From Nitrospira sp. BO4 (GTDB taxonomy: Bacteria > Nitrospirota > Nitrospiria > Nitrospirales > Nitrospiraceae), in contig JAMPUU010000012.1 in the NCBI GenBank assembly GCA_030144965.1, positions 248,001-312,000 of the forward strand: 64,000 bases of DNA, read 5' to 3'. The number at the start of each line of letters is the position of its first letter. Within the stretch, counting starts at the first letter, position 1. Below, piece after piece: positions 36,234-43,915 of the stretch. The notes beneath the pieces are model-generated. The model ran no database searches. It had not been told where the DNA came from and saw only the letters and a list, made by a program, of their open reading frames with translations. The position numbers were made by a program, and so were the translations under genes.

Positions 36234-37418
36234 TTACTGAGGAGCGGCGGGGGCAGACTCCGTCCGTGACGCATTCGCTGCAACCCATGGCACGGCCTTC
36301 ACCGGCGCGCCGGGGCCGATCCTCATCAGCCCGTTCACGACTACACGGTCGCCCGTATTCAGGCCTCTATCGATCAGCCATTGATTCCCCTTCCAGTCGG
36401 ACGCAATCACGTCTCGAATTTCGACCTTTTCGTCCCGATTGATCACGTAGACAAAGGGTCCTTGGGGACCTTGCAAGACGGCTCGTTGAGGAATGAGGAC
36501 GGCGTCCGTTTTCGTGTCACCGGTGAATCGCACCTTCACAAACTGTCCGGGCAGCAGCGTGCGCTGTGGGTTGGGGAACGTGATTCTGACTTGACGCGAG
36601 CTGGTTTCTGTTCGCAGGCCGGGCTCCAAGAGATCAAGGGCCCCTTCATGGGCATAGGCCGTGCCATCCATGAGCGTGAGGCGGCCTCGTAATTGGTACA
36701 CCCCTGGGTGCGTGATTATTTTTGACTCGATATCGCGCCGCCGCTTCAGGATGAACGACTCGGGTACGTTTACGACCACATACATAGGATCGACCCGGTG
36801 AATCGTGGTCAGCAAATCGGTTTGAGCTGAGACCAATCGTCCTTCATAGTAGCGGCTGCGCTCAATAATTCCGCTGATCGGTGCCGTAATGAGGGTGTTA
36901 TCGAGATCGAATTGGGCCTTGATGAGATCAGCCTGTGCTCCTTGCACCGCCGCGTCGGCCGACAACTCTTCTGCGACAGCATCGTCGACATCTTTCTGAC
37001 TGACCGCCTGGTCCGCCAGCAACGGTTTCACGCGAGCCAGGTCTTGCTTGGCTTGGACCACGCGCGCCTCCGCCTGCGCAATCTTGGCCTTGGCGCTCGC
37101 AGCAGCGGCCTTGAAGGGGACGGGATCGATCTGATAGAGACGATCGCCCTTCTTCACGTCACGGCCCTCCGGATAGAAAACCGCCTTCAGGATTCCCGTG
37201 ACTTGCGGGCGAATCTCCACCGGACGGGAGGCCTCGGCTTGACCGATAAATTCAGGTTCATCGGGGACCGTCTGCGTCTGTACAGTGACGACCTCCACTT
37301 GCGGCACTTCCTGTGCAGGCATCGAACCGGCTTCTTGCTTACAGCCAACCGACAGCGTCATGGCGGCGACAACAAGCCACGCTGAGACATAGTGCGCCGA
37401 TTTCCGATCCATCAACAT
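36234..37418 (-). CDS. RND efflux periplasmic adaptor (MFP), system 1
   Basis: A 394-residue membrane fusion lipoprotein linking pump and outer channel. From ATG 37418 a signal ends in MTLSVGC. The beta-barrel/lipoyl half starts EFIGQAEASRPVEIRPQVTG, the helical hairpin follows (KAKIAQAEARVVQAKQDLARVKP ... SQKDVDDAVAEELS), then the second lipoyl part with DNTLITAPISGIIERS. The C-terminal AAPQ-type tail is low complexity. It starts the operon; the leader 37419-37556 holds only a weak dyad. No local regulator gene (TetR or MarR type) is next to it. Confidence 0.95.
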   Translation of the reverse strand: MLMDRKSAHYVSAWLVVAAMTLSVGCKQEAGSMPAQEVPQVEVVTVQTQTVPDEPEFIGQAEASRPVEIRPQVTGILKAVFYPEGRDVKKGDRLYQIDPVPFKAAAASAKAKIAQAEARVVQAKQDLARVKPLLADQAVSQKDVDDAVAEELSADAAVQGAQADLIKAQFDLDNTLITAPISGIIERSRYYEGRLVSAQTDLLTTIHRVDPMYVVVNVPESFILKRRRDIESKIITHPGVYQLRGRLTLMDGTAYAHEGALDLLEPGLRTETSSRQVRITFPNPQRTLLPGQFVKVRFTGDTKTDAVLIPQRAVLQGPQGPFVYVINRDEKVEIRDVIASDWKGNQWLIDRGLNTGDRVVVNGLMRIGPGAPVKAVPWVAANASRTESAPAAPQ

Positions 37419-37556
37419 GCCACCATCCTCGTTGAAAAGCCGATCAGCGTGCAATGGCAAGATAAAGACGTCATTCTACCCAGGGGCGTGAGACAGCGGC
37501 AAGCCCAAGACAGGCAGGATTTCTCCAGATCGCGGTGAGATTTACACAACCGCAAG

Positions 37557-37898
37557 TTACGTTTCATTCGGTGTGATCATCGAACCGATCTTGTCACCAT
37601 TCCTACACGACGGATGACGCCTGCCGACCCCCGTGATCTCTTCGACAATACACCGGGTCAAACAGCCCGACGCCCGCAATTCCACGCCATCCTGCCACAG
37701 ACGAGCTAGAAGCGTCTTGCCGGCGGCGTCGATAAACGTCACGCCGGTCAAATCGATCATCGTGCATTTCTGCTGATTTTCGACCACGACACGGCAATAC
37801 GTCTTGAGTTCCTCTACCCAGGGACCAGCAAGACGCCCTTCAATGATGAGCGAAACTCCCTGCAAGGCCGTATCTCGCTGACCGGTGATCTTTAACAT
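37557..37898 (-). CDS. STAS-domain protein (anti-sigma-factor-antagonist-like)
   Basis: A 113-residue protein, starting from ATG 37898 with AAGGAT about eight bases upstream. VSLIIEGRLAGPWVEELKTYC is followed by CTMIDLTGVTFIDAAGKTLLARLWQDGVELRASGCLTRC, which fits the STAS fold. The phospho-accepting Ser/Thr expected in the D-S/T loop reads FIDAAGKTL, so the usual Ser is an Ala here. That suggests a binding, non-switch role. It is the last gene of a small operon with the zinc ribbon and DoxX. The earlier start at 37988 overlaps the zinc-ribbon gene. Confidence 0.75.
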   Translation of the reverse strand: MLKITGQRDTALQGVSLIIEGRLAGPWVEELKTYCRVVVENQQKCTMIDLTGVTFIDAAGKTLLARLWQDGVELRASGCLTRCIVEEITGVGRRHPSCRNGDKIGSMITPNET

Positions 37899-37908
37899 CA
37901 ACGTATCC

Positions 37909-38163
37909 TTACAGGAGTCTTCCTTCGGAGGTTCGACCCAGATCACTTCTGAGTTGCGATTGCCGATTTTGGAGAATGACCGGATCAATCACTTCCCCAC
38001 ATTGTACACAACGTCTGACCAGAAAATCGGCACGCGAGTGACCAACCATGGAATCGAACGACTCCTCAGCGACCATAAGTCCCGTGCATCTGAAGCATCG
38101 TGTGGAACCAGCCGGACTCTCCTGCCAGTTCAGGGCTTTTTCATATAATCCCGCCGTTGCCAT
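37909..38163 (-). CDS. Small zinc-ribbon protein, copy 2
   Basis: An 84-residue paralog of the 18420 product. The ribbon is CFRCTGLMVAEESFDSMVGH ... RRCVQCGEVIDPVILQNR, with Cys pairs at equivalent positions (25-residue spacing between knuckles). It has an extra N-terminal stretch of about 22 residues. ATG 38163 has GGGAGG six bases upstream. It lies between the DoxX and STAS genes, all on the minus strand with short gaps, so the three are probably co-transcribed. Confidence 0.85.
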   Translation of the reverse strand: MATAGLYEKALNWQESPAGSTRCFRCTGLMVAEESFDSMVGHSRADFLVRRCVQCGEVIDPVILQNRQSQLRSDLGRTSEGRLL

Positions 38164-38185
38164 GATCAACCTCCCTTGTTCAACC

Positions 38186-38671
38186 TTACGCAGGTTTCAT
38201 CACGGGCGCCCGTAAGACTCGCTGGCCCACCTCAAGCCGATAGGCAATGACGCCGTCCAACGCCCACTTTCCTCCACCGATCACGACAAGTGCGGCGCTC
38301 ATGGCAATGACCAGCAAGTGATATTCGAAGCCTTCTCCCTGCTGCTGCCCAAACCAGTTCATGAAAAATCCCTGTGACCAATGCACAGTGGCGATCGCGC
38401 CGATCATGATCGCGATGAAACTTGCTGCGGTGAAGCGAGTCAACAATCCGGCGATCAATCCAAGACTACCCAGAGACTCCCCCATGATGACGAGAAAGGC
38501 CACGAGCCACGGCAGTCCCATCTTCTGAGTGAAGAATCCCATCGTTCCTTCGAATCCGTTACCGCCGAACCAGCCCAGCAACTTCTGCGCACCATGGGCG
38601 AAGATCACCGCCCCAAGTCCAACCCGCAAAATCAACCCCGCCGATGAATCATCGGTCTTAAAAAATGACAT
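38186..38671 (-). CDS. DoxX family membrane protein
   Basis: A 161-residue integral membrane protein with four helices. RVGLGAVIFAHGAQKLLGWFGG is the family's N-terminal signature, and GESLGSLGLIAGLLTRFTAA the second. DoxX proteins form part of thiosulfate:quinone oxidoreductase in Acidianus, or take part in redox stress with a superoxide dismutase and a thioredoxin-like partner in mycobacteria; many family members have no known role. The GGAGGTG ribosome site is good. Its gene is preceded 14 bases upstream by a 46-codon gene, which might encode a small subunit. Confidence 0.9.
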   Translation of the reverse strand: MSFFKTDDSSAGLILRVGLGAVIFAHGAQKLLGWFGGNGFEGTMGFFTQKMGLPWLVAFLVIMGESLGSLGLIAGLLTRFTAASFIAIMIGAIATVHWSQGFFMNWFGQQQGEGFEYHLLVIAMSAALVVIGGGKWALDGVIAYRLEVGQRVLRAPVMKPA

Positions 38672-38685
38672 GGCGCACCTCCAGG

Positions 38686-38826
38686 CTATCTACGATTGAT
38701 GGAGGAGAGCACTCGACGACGTCCGACTGCCCTCGACATTGCATGCTTGATCGACATCCTTGTCATGACCAACGGCAACGCGATGAGCGCGGCGTACCAC
38801 AAGCTCCATAGAATTACGTCTTGCAT
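38686..38826 (-). CDS. 46-residue membrane protein upstream of DoxX
   Basis: A short gene below usual size cut-offs. From ATG 38826, preceded by a GGAGGTG site, it reads MQDVILWSLWYAALIALPLV, then TRMSIKHAMSRAVGRRRVLS and ends SINRR with TAG. One hydrophobic helix (residues 4-21) is followed by a highly basic cytoplasmic tail, the orientation expected from the positive-inside rule. The stop is 14 bases before the DoxX start and both ribosome sites have the same core. Not recognised as any family. It could be a small accessory subunit of the DoxX protein. Confidence 0.7.
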   Translation of the reverse strand: MQDVILWSLWYAALIALPLVMTRMSIKHAMSRAVGRRRVLSSINRR

Positions 38827-39159
38827 TGGATCACCTCCAGTTCCCTCAATTGATGCTACTTACGCCTATGGCAAGAGGCATTCCAATCTGTACCCTCGCG
38901 AGACTAGATTGCTAACCTATTGTATTCTCAGCTGAATGTCGTTTCTCTTCATCGAGAGACGGTATTGCCGACTACGCCATGACGAGGCGACGAAGACGAT
39001 GGGTCGTCATGTGACGAAATGGTTCGTCACACGATAGGAATGGAGGCGCTTAAGGGATGTTGCCTCTGAATGAGAATAACCGCTTGGTCTTGACGCGTAC
39101 CGGAGGAGAATTGAGACCGACTACTGCAACGACAGACTGCCAGGTGACAAGACCAACCT
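38827..39159. other. Regulatory region of the DoxX operon
   Basis: A 333-base gap between the 3' end of the sigma-54 activator gene and the small gene at 38826, both on the minus strand. It holds the strong palindrome listed at 39004-39031 and several more GACGA half-sites just downstream (38970-38990). I did not find a convincing -24/-12 sigma-54 promoter. No further gene is seen. Confidence 0.5.
39004..39031. promoter_or_regulatory. Palindromic operator candidate with TGACGA half-sites
   Basis: TGTGACGAA (39010-39018) and TTCGTCACA (39023-39031) form a perfect nine-base inverted repeat around four bases. An overlapping TCGTCA-TG-TGACGA dyad starts at 39004, giving three half-sites in alternating orientation. 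It lies about 180 bases upstream of the small membrane gene. Confidence 0.6.
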
Positions 39160-40701
39160 TTACTCGAGAGGGCGGGTGATACCGAGCTTCTGCATCTTTG
39201 ATTGGAGGGTCGTTCGTTTAATCCCTAATCGGGCCGCGGCACCCGAGGGGCCGCCGATGACCCACTTTGTCTCACGCAAAGCGCGCAAGATCTGCTCACG
39301 TTCTGCCTCTTCAAGCGTCGCCGGAGAGCCGAGCGAAAGCGGATGGTCGTTCTGCAGTTCTCTGATGGGCACATGCAGATCCGTCCCCTGCGTCAGAATG
39401 ACGGAACGCTCGATGAGATTCTCCAATTCGCGAACGTTGCCGGGCCAGGCGTAGCGGGAGAGCATGTCGAGCGTCCTGGCGGGAACCGTTTGGATATCTT
39501 TCTTCATGCGGACGGCGTAATGCTGGGTGAAATAGCGAACGAGGACAGGAATGTCCTCTCTGCGTTCGCGCAAGGGCGGCAAGGTCACCGGAAACACATT
39601 CAGCCGATAGTACAAGTCACTGCGAAACTGCTTCGCTTCCACCAAACTCTTGAGATCTCGGTTTGTGGCGGCTACCAGGCGCACGTCAACACGAATGGTC
39701 TTGGTGCTACCCAATCGTTCGAATTCCTGCTCTTGCAGCACACGAAGCAGCTTCGATTGTAACTCCAACGGGATTTCCCCCACTTCGTCGAGGAAGATTG
39801 TCCCTTTATCGGCCAGCTCGAATCGGCCGGCTTTCTGAGAAATAGCACCCGTGAAAGCGCCCCGCTCGTGTCCGAAGAGTTCGCTTTCCAACAGGCCGGT
39901 CGGAATGGCGGCACAGTTCAGCTTGACGAACGTGCGCTCGCTACGGCCGCTCAGTCGATGGACGGCGCGGGCGATGAGTTCCTTCCCGGTCCCGGTTTCC
40001 CCTTGAATGAGCACCGTCGAATCCGTCGGAGCCACGACTTCGACTTGTTTCAAGACCTGCATGAGCGCGTGGCTGTCGCCGATGATATCCTCAAATCCGT
40101 GTTCTATGCGCAGCTCTTCTTCGAGATAGAGTTTTTCTTTGGCGAGTTTGTCCTTAAGTTCTTCAATTTGCTGAAAGGCCAGAGCATTTTCCACTGCGAC
40201 AGCCACTTGTTTGGCGACTTGCTGGAGAAACTCTAAATCCGTGTCGCTATAGGCCTCTTTCTGCAAACTCAAAAAGCCCATCGCACCCATTCGTCCTCTC
40301 GACGTGGACAAAGGGACGAAGCAAAACGACTGTGTCCCATCCTCCTTCATGAGTTCAATGACCTTTGCCCAGCGGAGCTCTTCCGAGAGGTTCGGGACCA
40401 ACAGTGGCTGTTGCATTTGCCACACCAATCCGGCAGGACAATCTTCAATCGCCACCTCATGCCCGCCCACGAGATCAGCCGGCACATTGGCCTGGATCGT
40501 ATGTAACCGCATCACCTTCTTGACGGGATCATGGAGGGATAAATCCACATAATTGACCTGCACAACACGAGGTAGACGGTGAGCCAAATCATGGAAGAGC
40601 TGATCGAGGTCTCGCTGCGCAGAGATCGCCTGTGCGACCTCCAAGAGTGCCTGATAACGCTCCGCGAGCGTCTCGCAGGGACTTATGCTCGACCGATCCA
40701 T
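39160..40701 (-). CDS. Sigma-54-dependent transcription activator with GAF sensor
   Basis: A 513-residue regulator like FhlA/NorR. Residues 25-185 form a GAF domain (ALLEVAQAISAQRDLDQLF ... FLQQVAKQVAVAVENALAF). The AAA+ core has Walker A GETGTGKELIARAVH, the sigma-54 contact loop GAFTGA, Walker B GTIFLDEVGEIP and the arginine-finger region. The C-terminus GGPSGAAARLGIKRTTLQSKMQKLGI is a Fis-type HTH. All core parts are present, so it should activate RpoN promoters upon ligand binding to GAF. Adjacent candidates are the DoxX operon downstream and the CDGSH gene upstream, though I saw no clear -24/-12 element. Confidence 0.95.
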   Translation of the reverse strand: MDRSSISPCETLAERYQALLEVAQAISAQRDLDQLFHDLAHRLPRVVQVNYVDLSLHDPVKKVMRLHTIQANVPADLVGGHEVAIEDCPAGLVWQMQQPLLVPNLSEELRWAKVIELMKEDGTQSFCFVPLSTSRGRMGAMGFLSLQKEAYSDTDLEFLQQVAKQVAVAVENALAFQQIEELKDKLAKEKLYLEEELRIEHGFEDIIGDSHALMQVLKQVEVVAPTDSTVLIQGETGTGKELIARAVHRLSGRSERTFVKLNCAAIPTGLLESELFGHERGAFTGAISQKAGRFELADKGTIFLDEVGEIPLELQSKLLRVLQEQEFERLGSTKTIRVDVRLVAATNRDLKSLVEAKQFRSDLYYRLNVFPVTLPPLRERREDIPVLVRYFTQHYAVRMKKDIQTVPARTLDMLSRYAWPGNVRELENLIERSVILTQGTDLHVPIRELQNDHPLSLGSPATLEEAEREQILRALRETKWVIGGPSGAAARLGIKRTTLQSKMQKLGITRPLE

Positions 40702-40781
40702 ACGCGCAAGTATGGACTACCGATCAACGGCAGCTCAAGGGGTCTCATCATTAAGCCGACAACCAGAGGCCTCACTGGACG

Positions 40782-41018
40782 TCAGAGGGTTTTGTGTGTC
40801 CCGTCGCAGTACGGCGGGGTCTTGGTCTGCTTGCACTGACACAAGGCGACTTCCTGTTTCTCTGTGAGCGTAAATTCGACCGGCTCGATTCCGGTACCTT
40901 GGTGGGATCCGTCACAGAACGGCTGATCCCTCGAACGCCCACATTGACACCAATAGTAGGTTCCCGGGTCCAATGACAATACCGCCGGCTGCTTGGCTGC
41001 AATGCGTGGCTGTCCCAT
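40782..41018 (-). CDS. Double CDGSH iron-sulfur domain protein
   Basis: A 78-residue protein with two CDGSH motifs, each binding a pH-labile [2Fe-2S] cluster through three Cys and one His: C24, C26, C35 and H39, then C60, C62, C71 and H75 (the second reads CDGTH). ATG 41018 follows a strong GGGAGGAA; an earlier start adds seven unlikely residues. Two-motif bacterial proteins of this class are thought to act in redox or iron-sulfur homeostasis. It lies 80 bases upstream of the sigma-54 activator on the same strand and might be co-transcribed. Confidence 0.93.
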   Translation of the reverse strand: MGQPRIAAKQPAVLSLDPGTYYWCQCGRSRDQPFCDGSHQGTGIEPVEFTLTEKQEVALCQCKQTKTPPYCDGTHKTL

Positions 41019-41159
41019 GAGTGTTCCTCCCTCGGTCATGGTTAAGTCGGACTACGCGGCCAAAGTATACCGTTTCATGACGCACTTCGCACCGCCTCCT
41101 TGCGCGAGTCCCTTCGACCGCTTCCCTCTCACACTCGATCTGCCCTCTACAGACCCCTT

Positions 41160-41212
41160 ACGATTGATTCATGAAGAGGCGGTATTACTCACCTCCTCTA
41201 TGGTATTTTCGT
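41160..41212 (+). promoter_or_regulatory. 53-base conserved upstream element, copy 1 (before usp)
   Basis: 48 of 53 positions are identical to 48801-48853, which lies before the cation/proton antiporter gene. The element contains an ATG followed by a conserved short frame (MKRR--SP-LWYFR) without a ribosome site, and a GAGG/CCTC dyad. It ends 31 bases before the start codon. Confidence 0.75.
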
Positions 41213-41243
41213 ATCCTCCGTTTGCAGCTCCACGGAGTTCGTT

Positions 41244-42206
41244 GTGAATACGACCGCACGCAAGAATGGAACACTCCTCTTGGCGACCGACTTTTCGAAG
41301 CCGGGGAAACTGGTATTTCCGTATGCTCTTAAACTTGCACTGGCGTTGAATCTCCGTCTCATGGTCCTGCATGTCGTGAAAGCCCCTCCCGGCTTCGAGC
41401 ATTGGTCTCCGGCCGCGCGCCGCTCCCTTCATTCCTTGAAGACCAAGGCTCTGCTTGAACTGGGCCGGATAGTTCGCCTTGCCCACGAGAACAGCCTCAT
41501 GGCCGATCACAGACTGCTGGTGGGCATTCCTGTGGATTCCATCCTGGAAGTTGCGCATAGCTCTCACGTTGTCCTTATCGCCATGGGAACTCAAGGTAAG
41601 ACCGGCTGGGATCGGCTTCGGCTAGGCAGCGTTGCGGAGAGCACCTTGCGCCGGACGCTCTGCGCCGTTCTTACGGTCAGCGCATCTGTTACGCACCATA
41701 CCCCTGTCAATCCACACCGGCTGAGGATATCTCGCCTTCTAGTAGCAACGGACTTTTCTGCTTCTTCGAAGGCCGCGCTTCGGACCGCCGTCGTGCTGGC
41801 AAAACGGCTAACCGCGCGGGTGGTGCTGGTCCATGCCACCGAGCCATCAGCCTCCTCGCAATCTGACACTCTTCGCGTCGATGAACTCTCGCGGAGGCGC
41901 TGTGACCAACAGCTCCAGAAGATCATATCGGCGTCCCGAGCAGATGAGGTCATCGCCGATAAGGTCGTGATCACGGGAAGTCCGGTTGAGGTCATTCTTG
42001 ACCAGGCAAAACACCAGAAAACCGATCTCATCCTCGTTGGAACCCATGGCCGTCGCGGCATGAAGCGACTCATGCTCGGCAGTGTTGCCGAAGCTGTGGT
42101 TCGAAGAGCCGCGTGCCCGGTCTTTACTGTGAAGGCTCAAGTGAGAAACCCGTTTGACATCACGAACGGTGCGAGGCGCTCCTCTCCGCGCAACCGTACC
42201 CGTTAA
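41244..42206 (+). CDS. Tandem universal stress protein (two UspA domains)
   Basis: A 320-residue protein with two Usp domains. Domain 1 starts TLLLATDFSKPGKLVFPYAL and ends with the ATP-binding motif GTQGKTGWDRLRLGSVAES; domain 2 starts RLLVATDFSASSKAALRTAV and ends GTHGRRGMKRLMLGSVAEA. Both retain the G-x2-G-x9-G-S nucleotide loop, so both may bind ATP. The GTG start has GGAG six bases upstream. Usp proteins accumulate under starvation, respiratory inhibition and other stresses. The upstream element shared with the antiporter gene suggests coordinated control. Confidence 0.94.
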   Translation: MNTTARKNGTLLLATDFSKPGKLVFPYALKLALALNLRLMVLHVVKAPPGFEHWSPAARRSLHSLKTKALLELGRIVRLAHENSLMADHRLLVGIPVDSILEVAHSSHVVLIAMGTQGKTGWDRLRLGSVAESTLRRTLCAVLTVSASVTHHTPVNPHRLRISRLLVATDFSASSKAALRTAVVLAKRLTARVVLVHATEPSASSQSDTLRVDELSRRRCDQQLQKIISASRADEVIADKVVITGSPVEVILDQAKHQKTDLILVGTHGRRGMKRLMLGSVAEAVVRRAACPVFTVKAQVRNPFDITNGARRSSPRNRTR

Positions 42207-42494
42207 TACGCTTCGGCTTTCAGAGAATCGAAATATCACCGGCGATACAACGTCAATCAGTTACACAACCGCGCCGCCCCCATTGAGGTGGCTCTTTTCA
42301 GGACATTCAAGAACTTAAGAGGTTATGGTCAGTACCAACGAAACGCGGGCGGACCTATAACAGGGACCACATTGGGCATGCTCTCGCTTGATCTTACCTC
42401 CTCGTATTCGTTATAAGGGACTGCCGATGCTTTCAGGCCGTTAAGCTGACCTGGCATTTTATTCAGTACAGAGCCTTATCTGAAAGGAGATCGC

Positions 42495-43028
42495 ATGCGA
42501 GTCGTTCTGCACTTCATTTTCGTATTAGGTATAGGTGTGTCCGCATTTCTAATCAACGCTTCTTCAGCATATGCCAAGACCGTTGAGTCAGGTGACTCCA
42601 GTTCGAGTTGGAACGGAACCGGCGAGTTCTTGGAACTTGGAAACGGAGAGCAGGTCGTCAATGGAATTGTAAAAGGGGTGTTGATCTCCCGTCATAAGGA
42701 CGGGGGCAAGCTGATTGTCCATTCATCCAAACTGACCTGTCCGGTGCGTGTGAACCTTAATAGAAGCAAGGATTATCAGGCGATAGAAGGCCTCTGCACG
42801 ATCGTGGCGCATGAAGGCAAGGACGTCGGATATGCCCACTGGAAGTGCACTGGAAATTTAAAAGAATGTGTGGGCGATTTCACGTTTACGGGCGGTTCCG
42901 GTGGATTCACCGGAATGTCAGGAACAACCCCTTTCCAGACCAGCATTGTTTTTGAGCTGCAGGAAGGGAAAAGCGGTCAAGCGATCGGGTATGCGGTCTG
43001 GCCGAATCTGACATATACATTGCCCTAG
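42495..43028 (+). CDS. Secreted protein of unknown function with four cysteines
   Basis: A 177-residue exported protein. MRVVLHFIFVLGIGVSAFLI ... SSAYA is a signal peptide with cleavage after AYA near residue 27. The mature part is beta-rich and Gly/Ser-rich (GGSGGFTGMSGTTPFQTSI), with four Cys residues (SKLTCPVR, EGLCTIV, HWKCTG, KECVGD) that could form two disulfides. An AAAGGAG site lies at the proper distance. No family is recognised. The 288 bases before it contain no other gene, and I see no clear promoter motif there. Confidence 0.8.
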   Translation: MRVVLHFIFVLGIGVSAFLINASSAYAKTVESGDSSSSWNGTGEFLELGNGEQVVNGIVKGVLISRHKDGGKLIVHSSKLTCPVRVNLNRSKDYQAIEGLCTIVAHEGKDVGYAHWKCTGNLKECVGDFTFTGGSGGFTGMSGTTPFQTSIVFELQEGKSGQAIGYAVWPNLTYTLP

Positions 43029-43385
43029 GTAACCATCTCCTGTTTACTCGCCTTTCGGTCATTGTTACGGGAGGAGCTTCCATTGAACGATGGGAGCTCC
43101 TCCTACAAAACTCCGACTTTACCCGTATAGCTGTTTGATCAGTAACCCTACCTGGTTTCTCTCCCGACAGAAATCCTCACCCAAACCACCCCACATTCTT
43201 TCATCCTCTTTTCGAGCCTCTTCTCATCATTAAACCTTTCACGCGGTGAGAATCGAGCGCATGCTGATGACTTCGGGGTGGACTACGATGAACCCTCATT
43301 TCAGGTGATGTGAGAAATCGGGGACAGCTCAGGCTGCCCCTTAGCTTGAGCCAACGAAAGGTCGGTACAGACAGGAACCATTTCG
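43029..43385. other. Non-coding region between convergent genes
   Basis: About 357 bases between the secreted protein and the receiver gene. It includes the strong hairpin at 43070-43103 and otherwise nothing I can support. Confidence 0.5.
43070..43103. other. 14-bp stem-loop after the secreted-protein gene
   Basis: GGAGGAGCTTCCAT pairs with ATGGGAGCTCCTCC (one G-T wobble) around a six-base loop. There is no T tract on either side, so it may be a Rho-assisted terminator, an mRNA stabiliser, or a protein site. It begins about 40 bases after the stop codon. Confidence 0.6.
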
Positions 43386-43754
43386 TCACGCTGTGGACAA
43401 CAGTGATTCAATCCGCTGCAGTAGGCCCTGCGCGCTGAAGGGTTTGACAATGATATCGTGGGCACCGAAAACCTTTGCCGTTCGACATACATCGAACCCG
43501 TTGATTGGGTTGCCGGAAAGTACCAGAATTTTGGAGGGCTTGGCACACAACCGGAGATGCAACAGGACTTCCAGGCCATCCACATTGGGCATAAAGATGT
43601 CCAGCAGGATCAGCACAGGCTCAGCCCGTTCGAGGTAGGCCAATGCTTCCTTTCCATCGCCGGCTTCCTCGACCTGGTAGCCCTTGGACTCAAGAATCCG
43701 GCGTACCCAGACTCGAATCTGATGGTCGTCATCAACAACAAGAATCGTGGGCAT
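43386..43754 (-). CDS. Single-domain response regulator
   Basis: A 122-residue receiver from ATG 43754 (GAGGAT upstream). Acidic pocket in ILVVDDDHQIR, acceptor Asp in VLILLDIFMPN, Ser in ILVLSGNPI and Lys in DIIVKPFSAQGL are present. There is no output domain. The frame continues 33 codons upstream without family similarity. The gene lies 161 bases downstream of the hybrid kinase gene on the same strand, making that kinase a plausible partner. Confidence 0.92.
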   Translation of the reverse strand: MPTILVVDDDHQIRVWVRRILESKGYQVEEAGDGKEALAYLERAEPVLILLDIFMPNVDGLEVLLHLRLCAKPSKILVLSGNPINGFDVCRTAKVFGAHDIIVKPFSAQGLLQRIESLLSTA

Positions 43755-43915
43755 AAGATCCTCGAACCCAACGAAGAAATCTCGTCGCGTATCGAATTCA
43801 TCGAGAATTTCCCGGACTTTGCGGAGCAGGACGTCCGGGATATGTGGCTTCATAAATGGGGCAAACCTCTTGAGTTGGACTCTCTATCGCTTCAGACTCG
43901 TCGGGAATGGTCGCT

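Noticed and set aside
38696..38935. A 79-codon plus-strand frame
   Set aside because: It has no ribosome site and no domain, whereas the opposite strand carries a 46-codon gene with a strong site.
38827..39159. Sigma-54 (-24/-12) promoter for the DoxX operon
   Set aside because: GG and GC pairs were found but not at the required ten-base spacing.
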